DNA from: Phoronis australis | Lineage: Eukaryota > Phoronida > Phoronidae | DNA: 64,000 nucleotides | Direction: 5' to 3' | Assembly (NCBI GenBank): GCA_002633005.1 | Contig: NMRA01000386.1 | Location: 1-64,000 of the forward strand | Part shown: positions 36,901 to 48,200 of the stretch, in pieces | Numbering within the stretch: position 1 is the stretch's first letter | How the letters are laid out: each line of letters begins with the position of its first letter | The notes under the pieces: generated by a model | Database searches by the model: none | Told to the model about the DNA's origin: nothing | What the model saw: only the letters and a program-made list of their open reading frames with translations | Program-made: the position numbers and the translations under genes

Positions 36901-37410
36901 CTGCAACAGTGATACTTGTAGTGATTATACACAAACGCAGGAGTGGAAGGGCCCGGAGGTAAGTACCCCACAATAATTTGAAGGCGTCAGGGAGTATGGC
37001 TGGGAACAGGAAGCAGTCGAGAAAAAAACGAAACACGCATTTGCCAACTACCGGTGCAGACAAAGATGACAGCAATATACGTATATCGGCGCATAAAAAT
37101 GACGAAACGAAAATGAAACAATGAAATGAGGTTTGATTTTATAAACCTCAGAACACTCAGCTGAGCCTAAAGACCGATGAAATCTCGGGGTCGCAAGCTC
37201 TCTAAATTTGCGGCGTTCGCATTTCAGTTCCTCTACTCATATTCTTTGACTTTCAAAAAACGTTTACTTGATTGATTTCTGACTATCAGCATACGCCTAT
37301 GATTTTAGACCGGCGGGCAATTTGGCGCTTTATGATTTCGTAAGTTTTCGTCCTAATTAAACAGAACGAGTTCCTCGATGAAGGCATTTGGTCAATGTGA
37401 CATATTTTAC

Positions 37411-38400
37411 TCACTCTAAGGAGTGTTTACGTAAACGAAATGAACAATTTATTAAACCGAAAGTTTGATGATGTGAAAAAGTAGAACAGTACAAGCGCTT
37501 TATGTCTGAGTAGTGTGCTACAGCTGAAAGACTGAAAAGTTGTCATATAAATCCTATTGGCTGTTTCCAGCATCATTGCAAATTGTTTCTCGTGTACCAA
37601 ACGGTGATTGAAGACCGCACCACAAATCGACCATTGAGCAAATAGAGAAGCAGCTCAGCTCCCACGGGCTGGGATTCTTGGACTTTGTAGTCACGGTAAT
37701 ATAAACAAAGACAACCACTTTCCAATTATTCTGATTAAAATTAACATCTACTTACATATGTACAAACATGTTGTCAAGTGACACGAAATTTGGGACTAAG
37801 ACAGGGTCGAGCGTCAGCTCCGACAGTCCAACACTTGAAACTTGCGGCATCTTCAGTCTTCATCACCAAGCCGTCCTCACGCGTTCTACAGGCTCCACCA
37901 AATAATACAGTGAAGTTCTACTGTACTGTATGTACTAGACGTTTCTGTCCACACCGTTGCAAAGGCTCGCCACATAAACAAATAACACTAAATACTTCGA
38001 GAGTATTTGAACAAAATATAAGAAAGTCCAGCCTCAGTGTTCAGATAATTCATCACAAACCCCTGCTCACCATCGCCGACAAACTAGAACTTTCGGATAA
38101 ATTCAAAACTGCCCCCTAGAGGGGAGTACCTAACACTTGCTCACTGCACTGTATTTCCGATATTGTGACCTGAAGTATGAAGATAAAATCTATAACCACA
38201 CGGCAATGGGGTAGTTGAATAAAAATTTCATGTTTTAATACAGTGTACAGCTTACTTCGACTTTAGATTAGATTTATTTAATGGATTAAATATCAATTTT
38301 ACACCTTAAAATGGTAATATTTGTGATTTTAGTGGTTTCTAACGTGTCGGGAAAGACACTGATTCTGCTTTTTATCATGTGTAAGTACTTTTGAAAAGAG
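37411..38400. other. Sequence between duplication copy 1 and the pyrimidine tract
   Basis: Includes a 113-codon plus-strand frame (37778-38119) without recognisable domains. No MAM exon could be seen here. Confidence 0.4.
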
Positions 38401-38416
38401 ACATAAATAAAGTTTC

Positions 38417-38636
38417 TCCCTCCTTCCCTCCCTCCCTCCCTCCCTCCCTCCCTTCATCCGTCTGTCCGTCCGTCCGTCCCTCCGTCCGTCAGTCTGTCCG
38501 TCCGTCCGTCCGTCCGTCCGTCTTTCCTTCCTTCCGACCATCCTACCCACCTTCCCTACCTCCCACCCTCCCACTCCCCCCATCTCTCTCCCTGTCTCTC
38601 CCTCTCTCTCTTTCCCTCTGTGTCTTTCTCAGGTTT
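38417..38636. repeat. Pyrimidine-rich CCCT/CCGT tetranucleotide tract
   Basis: (CCTC)n followed by (GTCC)n and CT-rich sequence on the plus strand. The GTCC part is the reverse complement of the GGAC tail of the array element, so it may be the remains of a tail in opposite orientation. Confidence 0.85.
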
Positions 38637-38745
38637 TGAATTGATATTTTCATTCATTCCATTTGTAATGGAAATTGATTGAGCTTTAAAATGATCTAGA
38701 GAGTTAACTAGGTAGGCATTCAATTAGATAGATGTCCACCTTTAA

Positions 38746-41700
38746 GATTTTTTTAATAATGTTTATTGCGAAATCTTCGATACAATGAATATACATAACC
38801 CAGAAAGCGCCAAGAGGCATTATATCTAGGTTAATAAAGTACAAAGAAATCTATATATAATTATTTTAAACAAATACATGAAAAAGAAATCTGTATACAA
38901 TTATTTTACACAAATACATAAATTAAAAAAAAACTGTTGTTAAGATTACAATGACATATGATTTCCGAAATTAAATAAATCATTTTCATTCACATTTATA
39001 CAATTCTATCCACTCACACAAAGAGATTTAATATTATAAAGAAATTTTGATACTATTTCGAATAAAACCTTATTTTCATTTTGGTTGAGTTCTTGACTTT
39101 CATATAGAAAAAAATAATTTTGTTGTACACTTGCGGAATTTCAAAATATCTTTATAAATATTGGGGTATTGTTCGAGTGTCTGGAAAAGCTGTACCCTCT
39201 GCTCCTTGCATACCTCACAAGCAAAGAAAACATAAGCATTTGTCTGTGCGTCTCCACAGCAACACCGATGCGAAATATTATTAAAATTATGTCTAAATTT
39301 CTCGTTGTTTAGGAATAGACCGCATCTTGATCTGTAATGGATTATTTCGTGGTTGCGAGAAAGTTGAAACGATGTCAACTCTTGAGTAGTAGTATGCATT
39401 TTAAAGTTATTTCTTAGAATGACGATTGAAGTGCTTTCTTTTGTTTTGGATGGAAAGGAATTCCAGTTGTCCATACAAGTTAATACGGTAGATTTCCTGA
39501 AGGCTTGGCTGAGAGAAGATTTAATAGTGTGCATATTACTTTGGCGCAGTCCTGGTCTCGTGTTAGGTCTTTTGTAGGAGTCAAAGAGGAGTAATTGTTT
39601 GTGTTGGTTAAGACTTTGAATGTAAACATGGACAGTTGGAGTTTACGACGGGTTGCTTGTTTACTCTAGTTGAGACTGTTTAGAACCTTGATTGTGTTGG
39701 ATCCTTTGTATGCCCCTGTTATGGCTAAAGCTGCTTGGTATTGTAGTCTTTCTAATTGGAGAAGTATGCCAGCGTTTGCCGATTGGTAGATTATGTCACA
39801 GTAATCTAGATGTGGAAGTACAAAAGACTTGAACAGAGTTTCAATGTGAATGGAGTTGAGATGACGAGAGACAATTCTAATTGAATTGATTAATTTTTGT
39901 ACTCTGTGAACGAGTTCGCGACACTGAGGAGTAAAAGTAAGCTTATGGCCTGGTAGCAATCCAAGGTGTTTGTGTGTGAACTTATTGGGAATAACTTCCC
40001 CATTGCGTGATAATTCCAGCATTGGATTTGCTTGGAAATGAGTATTATTAGACTTAGAAAATATAAGATCAACACTTTTTTCTGGTTTAAATTTCATCTT
40101 CAATTTGAAAGACCAGTCATAGAGTTTGTTTAGGTCAGTTTGCAATTGTAAGGAGTCATGGGGATGCGCTTTTGAGAACGGGTGGAAAATTGCAGTGTCA
40201 TCAGCATATAAGTATGGTTTAGAGCTTATCGTGTCTGGATGATCATTGATGTACAGTAAACAGAGTAAGGGTCCTAGTACGCAACCCTGTGGTACTCCAG
40301 CATTTACAAAGCCTGGCGTTGATGAAGGTGATAAGACACCCTCAATTCGGACACTGTAAGTTCAATTTTCCAGATACGATTTTAAAAGTAAGAGGAGAGT
40401 GCCTGAGAAACCGTAAGATTGTAATTTATGTAGAAGTAGGTCTTCGGGAGCGACATCAGAAGCTGACGCAATGTCTAAAAATACGGATCTCACGTTGTAC
40501 CCTTGCTGGAGGTGAATGTCATGTACAATTTCTGTAAGTTGGGAAACAGTGCTGTTACCAGGCATGCATCCAAATTGGCAACGATATATGAGGTTTTGTG
40601 AAGAGAGGTGATCAAACATGTGGTGAGAAATGATTTTTTCCAAAATTTGGAATAAGGTAGTAAGTAGAGTTATGGGGCAATAGTTGGCAATGTCTGTTTT
40701 GGAGTACTTTTTGTGTATTAGTATCATAACGCCTAGCTTCCAGTTCGAAGGAAGTTTTCCAGATTGTAGTATTTTGTTGTATAATGTTGTCATAGGAAGT
40801 GTAAGCTCTCTTGCCATTATCTTGATCATGTTATTGGTTATGAGATTGGTACCGTCGTTTTTGTTTTTGTCAATGTTTTCTAATAGTTTTGTGACTTCAG
40901 ATGGTTGGGCTTCTATGTAAAAGAGGTGTTCTAATGTTCTGTTTGGGGATTCAGGAAAGTTTATTGTTGGTGCAATGTGACTCTTGGCGGTGAAGCAGTC
41001 TAGAAATAACTTACTTTTATCAGCTTTGGATGACGTCTGTGAGTTGGAATCCTTTGAGTGGATGGTTGAGTGTGATGATTGTTTTACCTATCCTCGAATT
41101 TTGTTTACTATATCCCAATATTCCTTAGAATTTTTGGAGACATTTTTGATATTGGAGATAACCTTTATCTTATAGTATTGTTTTGTCTTTTTAATTAGTT
41201 CTTCCACACTCTTGCACTGTTCTTTGTAGCACTTGAACGTGCATGGGTTATTTGATCTTCTGAACGATCTGTACAGTTTATTTCTCTTATTTATTTCATA
41301 CTTAATGTTATTGTTAAACCACGGTTTGTTCTTGTTTTTTATTGTTTTCATGGTTGATGGGATATTATTATCTAATATTTTGTAGAGTGATTGTGTGAAT
41401 AGTGAGACTGCATCATTTATGTCGCTTTTGTTAATTATTTCAGTCCAGTTGAATGTGGTTATGTCAGAGCGCAGTTTGTCCATGTTAGTGAGGTTGTAAT
41501 TCCAGATCTTCTTCATAATGTCCGGTTCTTTAGATGTGCAGTTGAGTGTGAATGTTGTTTCTATAACGTGGTGGTCTGAGTTACCAATGGGAGGCCTTAC
41601 AAAAGTGGATTCAATTAATCCGAGATTGTTTGTAATACATAAATCAATGCAAGAATCTGAATACTCTGTTAAGCGTGTCGGCTCGTTTATTAGTTGTATA

Positions 41701-42340
41701 CAGTCATTTGTGAGGAGAATATTGAATAACCGGCTTGGTTGTCATTGTCTTCTGAGTACCAAGTACTGTTTCTTGCGTTGAAATCCCCGTTGATAACAAT
41801 TGTTTCATTAGTTTGTGAGAGTTCTGGCAATTGTTCTGAAAAGGTTTTGAAATATGTTTTCCTTTCGTGGGACGTCTGTGAGGGTGAGCGATTGAAAAAA
41901 CCGTAATATATCTTTTTGTGGTTGACATAAAGTTTAATTCAACAGTTATTCATTGATTGTATAATTTTATCATCAATTGTTTTGTAATTTACGGAGTTGG
42001 TGACAAACAAGATCAACCCCCTCCCGGCGTTAATGTGGTGGACAATGTTGTATTCTGGAATAATAAGTGCGCTGATGTTGTCTTCGGACAGTGTTCCGGA
42101 TTCACATATGGCAATGACCATGTAATTGTTGTCTGTAATAAATTGCTTGAGAAGATCAAATCTTGAAAGATTGTTCGCCTTGATACTGTTGATAGTAGTG
42201 AATAAGACCTTGAAGCTGGCCAAACCCTGAGTCCCTGGTCCTGGATTGACCTCTATGTCACCAGCAGTCAAAAGGCTTTGCTCAATGATAACTCCGATAT
42301 CACAACGTGAGTTCCTCATTGTGTTGTAAACATTACGTTA
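38746..42340 (-). mobile_element. CR1-like non-LTR retrotransposon, nearly full ORF2, inactivated
   Basis: One minus-strand reading frame encodes, in order: a 2A-like motif (DIEVNPGP, 42236-42259); an AP endonuclease with GDFNARN and SDHH motifs (41.5-42.2 kb); a linker (41.1-41.5 kb); and reverse transcriptase with VPQGCVLGPLL and the catalytic YADD (40197-40208), then a thumb and a C-terminal Cys/His-rich part (39.1-40.1 kb). In-frame TGA stops at 41941-41939 and 40364-40362 disable it. Conserved EN residues are partly lost, such as CESGTL where TETWL is usual. The 3' end is a T-rich stretch on the plus strand near 38746. No ORF1 was recognised. CR1/L2 group membership is by motif only. Confidence 0.9.
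42236..42262 (-). other. 2A-like ribosome-skipping motif
   Basis: Encodes GDIEVNPGP, which fits the consensus D(V/I)ExNPGP at which ribosomes skip a peptide bond. Such motifs at the N-terminus of ORF2 are known in APE-type non-LTR elements of sea urchins and other marine invertebrates. It lies about 17 residues after the first Met of the frame. Confidence 0.85.
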
Positions 42341-42599
42341 GTACGCAGTTCGGGTTCTATTTCGTAGGCGAAAAGCAGTACGTGGGGTATTTTTGTTTTC
42401 CAGACACCCGGACAATTATAATTATTATGTCTGTAATTAAATACTGATAAATTCATACAGTTCATACTTAACATGCTTATCTTACAAGAGAAAAAGAAGT
42501 ATATACAAGTGGGTGAATAGGCTAAAAGTAATGAAGTAAGGACAAAAGCTATGAACACTAGGGTAGGCATGAAAATTCCCACCATCACTAATTCAATTA

Positions 42600-43500
42600 C
42601 ATTGAGTTAGGCTAAATCTTGCATATAGAAAACTGATGGAATAGTGAAATGGATTGGCTTACTACGGATGTGATATTAATTCAATTAGATGAGATTCAAC
42701 GGGGTAGACAATTTCTACATATTTAGAACATTAATACTGTACTTTAGGATGAAAATATATTGCCAATTACATTGTCTTATTACGCATGACGGTGCCCGAG
42801 TCAAATAGAGCTCTGAGTCAATCTACTCGTTTGGTCGCTTTTAGCTTGAACGTCAATGGTGATTAAAATTGGAACAACCTAAAAAGCAAAGGTAACTCAT
42901 GAATTGACTCACACTTGATGGAAGTCTTGATCTGTAGATGAAAATGAGTCACTGAGGTAACATACATGTACATGTACATGTATCTGAATGACACAACTAC
43001 AGTTGTCAAGTTCAGTGTAGTTTCATAATCATGACACATATGAGACGTGAAATTCTTTAAAAAATATGCATTACTAAGATAAAAGATGTTCTGATTTCAC
43101 TCCTCGTTGTTTCATTGTTATTAGGAAGTCATGCGTGTAGGCTGTAGCTAATTTACCCAGAATTGCATTTGAAGTACTTTATCACTTGCAAAATCAAAAT
43201 TCAAGGGAGTTGTACTTTTTGCTGCACCGAGTTTACCCGTGGGCCGAAAGCTGTAATGCCAATATCAAAATCAAAATTTATCGGCAAGAGCTCACTCGTT
43301 TTGACTTTGTTTGAGCACATAATTATGTTATTGGGTCACAGGTTTTTTCACAGAACGACTTGTAAGCATACGTCGGCACGTTGTCACTTCTACTAGGCTC
43401 TAAATTTATATTAACAGAGTATGCAGTGGCCTTTTGGTAACCACAATTTATGGCACTCTGACATAAATCCTATTTTTGGGCAAATAACATTCTACAGCCC
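42600..43500. other. Sequence between CR1-like element and hairpin cluster
   Basis: Contains a short TACATG repeat near 42963-42982. Otherwise nothing recognised. Confidence 0.4.
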
Positions 43501-43516
43501 TTCATCCTTCGTATCC

Positions 43517-44017
43517 AACTCCTAGTTAGTTCCTACCATATCCGATGGTAGCGCTGTTTGTTCTTTTTCTCCAGCTTCCTGTTGGCCCAGCCTCAAGCAA
43601 CAGTACATTTACCCGTAAGTTTTCCCAATTAGACAATTTGACACCTCTCCGCACAAACTGAGCCACAACTCTACGTTCCTTACAATATTTTTTATCACTC
43701 CGGCTGGTCTGCTCACTCAGCTTGTCCGGAACCTGCTTTGCAGGTTGTTATAGCCCAGTTGGCTGTTTGATGTACCCACTTGGTATTTATTATATGATAT
43801 TTGCCCATTTGGCAGTTGTACCCATTTGGTACTTGTCATTGAATTTGCCTTTTTGCTCGACTCACTTGGTAGGCAATCAGTCAATACCCAGTTGGTATTA
43901 TGTACCCATTTGGTACTATGCTAACCTGTGTCACTAAGTTTCCGATACTCAATTACACATTGGGTATCGTAAATGTGTGTGTTATCTCTTGTAATTAAGG
44001 AACCCATCTGGTTCCTT
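43517..44017. repeat. Cluster of short perfect hairpins with covarying arms
   Basis: At least nine perfect inverted repeats in about 500 bp: 43533-43551, 43730-43746, 43752-43764, 43773-43785, 43802-43814, 43818-43832, 43883-43899, 43902-43916 and 43997-44017, plus a long-loop one at 43943-43969. Seven share the form arm-CC-CANTT (or CATCT)-GG-arm. The arms differ between units (AGCC/GGCT, TACC/GGTA, TGCC/GGCA, AATACC/GGTATT, AAGGAACC/GGTTCCTT) yet always stay complementary. No coding or known element explains it. Confidence 0.75.
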
Positions 44018-45082
44018 CTGTGAAATATTCATTTGTAGAGCTGTGACCCTGAAATTCCCAATACAACCTAAAATATATATTATTGTTGTTGTTTTATTTG
44101 TCCCCAATAACGAAAAGTGTGCGCGAACTTGCTGGTTTCTCTTGAAAATATATCGCTTTCAGCCGTACAGGCCACTTGGGTATCTGCCACTGGTTGCAAT
44201 CCTCTATTAGTTTGATGTTTTCCATATCGACTGATTAATTGTAAAAAAAATCATGTAAGTGCTACATTACATGTTTCATGTTTTTGAAAATAGTCACATT
44301 TTTTCGCTTCTTTATATATTAGTCATCGCATTTAGAAAAGTGCAATTTGCTCCGTTTGTTTACACGGCGAGCACCGTGTCACGTGACTAGAAACACTTTC
44401 CAATATGGCGTCAAGTTGTCATCTGGAGTAGCGCGTGTGCGCCGAATCTATGCGATGTCTATCATAACAATAGTTATATAGGTGAACCCACTGTGGTGGA
44501 TAGATTTAAATGTATAATTATACGGGAGCAGATACTGTAGCGGCTGCAACTATACTTGTACAAGTTAACACTCTCCGATGCACCCTCTCTGGAACAACTT
44601 CCTCTGCAAATTTATATTTGTCACCGGACATCGACAGTAAATTGTTGTGCACATTTTCACGTATCAAACTGTTTAACGGATGATAAAAGTGCAATTTAAG
44701 TAAGAAGGTGTTAGTAATTAATCAAACAATGATACTTTTTTACAACCCTTTGCTTCCCATTTCTGGTTCGGCCCTTCCCTGATCAAAAGTTTCAAAGTAT
44801 TCGCAGCAGATATCCAAGCTTCAAACTGGATGATAAGGTCAATTGCAGCTGACATGTATATGACACCCAACTACAAAGTGACAGGGGCGAAGATATATGT
44901 GTTGCTTCCCACAGAGAACCAAAATCGAGTGAACATTCGAACCTATTTTGCCATCTTGACAAAACGGGCTGAGGACGGGTGGTCTAAGGATCTGTTTACT
45001 TGATTCAAGTGATACACAAGCTCTCAATGACATCAACATATTATTCGTGAAATTGGACAATTGTATTTAGTAGTATGAATCG

Positions 45083-45088
45083 TTTATT
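45083..45088 (-). promoter_or_regulatory. Candidate poly(A) signal of MAM copy 2
   Basis: AATAAA on the minus strand 42 nt after the stop codon. The paralogous site in copy 1, after the stop at 32283, no longer reads AATAAA (sequence CGTTTCGTATG on the plus strand), so polyadenylation may differ between copies. Confidence 0.4.
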
Positions 45089-45129
45089 CTGACATGACAT
45101 CTTCTACATTCGATTGGTAAGGTCATTCA

Positions 45130-45216
45130 CTAGCAAGCAGACCCAGCCTTCATCCGTATCAAGTCGAGAGCAGTGTCAAATCCATACGGTAGCTTCATGC
45201 TGGCCTGGAACACCAC
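45130..45216 (-). CDS. MAM terminal exon, copy 2
   Basis: 29 codons including TAG, acceptor TTTCATTGCAG. Encodes [20 protein letters not shown] and a final Cys, the closing MAM strand (V.FEA....GDIALDDI...C). The canonical GDIAIDD box is degenerate here (FDTALDL). Same length as 32283-32369. Confidence 0.85.
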   Translation of the reverse strand: MVFQASMKLPYGFDTALDLIRMKAGSAC

Positions 45217-48200
45217 CTGCAATGAAATGCTTACATAGTAACACAGCCTATAAAGCCGACTTCCACCAAAACAATTATCGTTGTCATTTTCACTGTTGCT
45301 GTATTCCGCGATAAAAGACAGACGCACATTTCCAAGTTACGGTCGTCTGCCGGGACTATTTGCACGCTAACAACGGAACCGACCAGTGCCGCGATACCAT
45401 GGATTTTGTCGTAGATATTTGATAGTAAGGACAATATTTTTTTCCACCACAAAGTTTGTTAAGTTGATCGTCTAAGAATTAGTAGAAACATCGCTGTTTT
45501 GTGACGTTCTATGATTAGTTATGCAGTGGTCCGAAACTTTCTTCCGCACAGCCGGAAATTTGTAAAAGTAGCCGAAAATATTAGCCAATGAAACTCGTAA
45601 AAGATCGATTCTGCATTATCCCATGTTCGTGCGACATGCTTACAAACTGGGGAGGGTCTGTTCTGGGATAGCGTTCTTTTGAACTTGATTTGGCAACAAC
45701 CAACTAACGGTTGGATTCACACGAGTTGCGACATATTTTCCAGGTTTCTTCCGAGAAGTGTAAAAACTCAGCTCGTAAACGCTGGAAATTCTGGGTACTA
45801 TTTTGCAACTTGATACGAGCTGGCAAAAAACTCAGCTTGCATTTCCAAATTTCAGGTGGCAAATGCGACCTGCAGCTCGTTATATCGAGCCCTGATCATG
45901 GTATTTGTCAAACGGAGGAAAGCGGTTCACACACTTAACGCCTTATTTCTCGGATTTTTTAATGAAATTCTATCAAATGTTTCAGCTCGAATTTATTGAT
46001 ATGTCCCTATGTGCTTTCCATTGTTTTTTTAACATGGGTAATTTCTTGGTACAGTCGACTCCCGGCAAAAGGAGTTCCTGGAATCAGGTAATAAGTTTCT
46101 TTATTGTTGAAGTGTTCTTGCGATGTTTTGTTGGCGCGCACAGGTCACAAGCCAATTGCGTATCTGGCATTATAGTATACAAACGACCCTTGGTAACCAC
46201 AACAGAAAAAGGTATTTGGCTTATATTTATCATGTCTTCCGGGAGCAAACGACATTAACAAAAATTTCCACGGAGAATCCAATTCTGGAAGCCAGTTTGA
46301 TAGAAAAACACCTGTTTTTGTCCACGATAGTTTAGTTCATTCCAACCAGTGTTTTATTGCCATGGACATTTCGTTAATGCAATGTAATTGTCCTGCCCCA
46401 CGCAAAAGGAGCAAGACCCAAGATTCTGATGCTGGCGGGTTTTGTTTGCCACCTTATGGAGCCCACCGAAGGTGGGGGGGGGGGGCTAAACAGGTGCAAA
46501 GAGGTGCTCACTACGCCACTGGATTGCCTACTGTCATTTCATCTCCATTACACACTACGATCATCTACCGTCGATAAAACATGCAATACATGTTTATGGC
46601 AAATACTAGGAAAGCACTGCTAGGTCATTTAACTCCAACAGGGACACTTGATCTTGTGGTTTTTGAATCGAAGATGCCGGGAGGCACCAATTCGGCCTGT
46701 CTAAATTGAGCCAATTAGTATCCACCGTGAAATGTTGAAGTCAATATCTCGTTCAGATTTTTTTCTCGGAGGTCTTGGGTGCTCAGGGTAGAGACACTTT
46801 TTGCTCGAGTCAAAACCGGGATCGAATTATCTTTGGTGCATATAAGATATGATTTGACACCAGTATGAAGGGTCCTGGTCAGTCACAGATTTACCTATCC
46901 TGGCTATTACGAGCTCATCCTCTGCCACTGCCCTTGATTTATGAGGTACATTGCAGCATCTCAAATGTTCTTATCATAACTGACCAAAGCCACAAAGCTT
47001 TTGTTATCGAACTTGTTTGATGAAAACTTTCAAAACGAACACTTTATTTTGCCTTTAAGAATTTAATAGTCTCTTACACATTCAAACTCCAAGGATTTAT
47101 TTCCATTAAATTTACCTGCAATTGTCAAATAAATGATGATGGAAGAAAACAAAAGGGTTACCTAAGCAAATTTTATATATACTCAAACTTAATGTCAACT
47201 GACTCACTGGCAAAGGTCATCGGGTTTTCTTTTGATACTGATCACGTAATATATCCAGAAAACAACTTGTTTTCAATTGAAAACCTGACTTGCCTTTTAA
47301 AACAATTTGAAGCAGATTTCTCATTCAAAATTTCGCTCACTTTGTCTGCAAACTATGCTCATTATCTCAGCTTAGCTGCGGTATTTGCACAGCGACAACG
47401 CCAATGGCCGAGTCATAGTGCCATTGTTTTTAGAATGACGTGGTCCATGTTTACGCTGCCGAGTCAGTGACAGTAGTGTCGTCTTCTACTGTATAATTTG
47501 TCCTTCCCGTGATAGAGGCATTATTTCATAATGCACTTTCCCTCACTGTTTCACAGGTTGTCCGGGTGGATTGCAAACGCATTACTACTCATACAGTGTA
47601 TGGCCGTTCTCGAACATTTGAACCAATATTTATTCAGCCCTACCTGAATGATGTCCTTTCGCTTCACTCGGACTCTGGCCTGGTGCCATTGGTGTTGCTG
47701 CCTTCCGTAATTGTCCCAGACGATCCGCTTCCTTCCTTTGTTGTCCACTACGAGAACCTCCAAAATTCCGAAAGTGGAGCCATGCATATAGTACCACCAA
47801 CTCAGGCAGAACCGCTGTGCTGTAACAGTTTTGATCGTAGTGATTATTACACACAAATGTAGGAGTCGAGGGACAGGAGGCAACTGCCCCCCAATAATTT
47901 TTAGGCGTCAGAGAGCGTGGCTGGGGTCAGGGAGCAGTCAAGGAAAAACAGCAAACATGTATTCAACTTCTGGTGCTGGAATTGTTGTGCAGATTCTAAA
48001 AAGCAATTTTTAATGTTTATTACGAAATATTCAATAAAATGAATGTACATAACCCAGAAAGCCCCAAGAGGCATTATATCTGGGTTAAACATATACAAAG
48101 AAATCTATATAAAATTATTTTACACAAATACATAAATTAAAAAAAAGATGTTAAAATTATAATGACATATGATTACTAATGTAAATAAATCAAATCCATA

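Larger units (their letters stand above)
31600..37410. repeat. Segmental duplication, copy 1
   Basis: Direct paralogue of about 44.5-50.8 kb. Matching blocks in order include the CAAGCTTCAAA-TGGATGATAAGG stretch (31950/44815), the terminal MAM exon (32.3/45.2 kb), ATAATTTGTCC with GTGATA nearby (34.75/47.5 kb), the MAM middle exon (36.7/47.7 kb) and GACCGGCGGGCAATTT (37.3/50.65 kb). It contains the array element absent from copy 2. Confidence 0.88.

Noticed and set aside
37778-38119. 113-codon plus-strand frame with several cysteines
   Set aside because: No recognisable family and no splice or promoter context; treated as chance.
40289-40537. Plus-strand frames over the CR1-like elements (also 49438-49635, 48565-48789)
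   Set aside because: They are antisense shadows of the minus-strand RT and recur in both copies for that reason.
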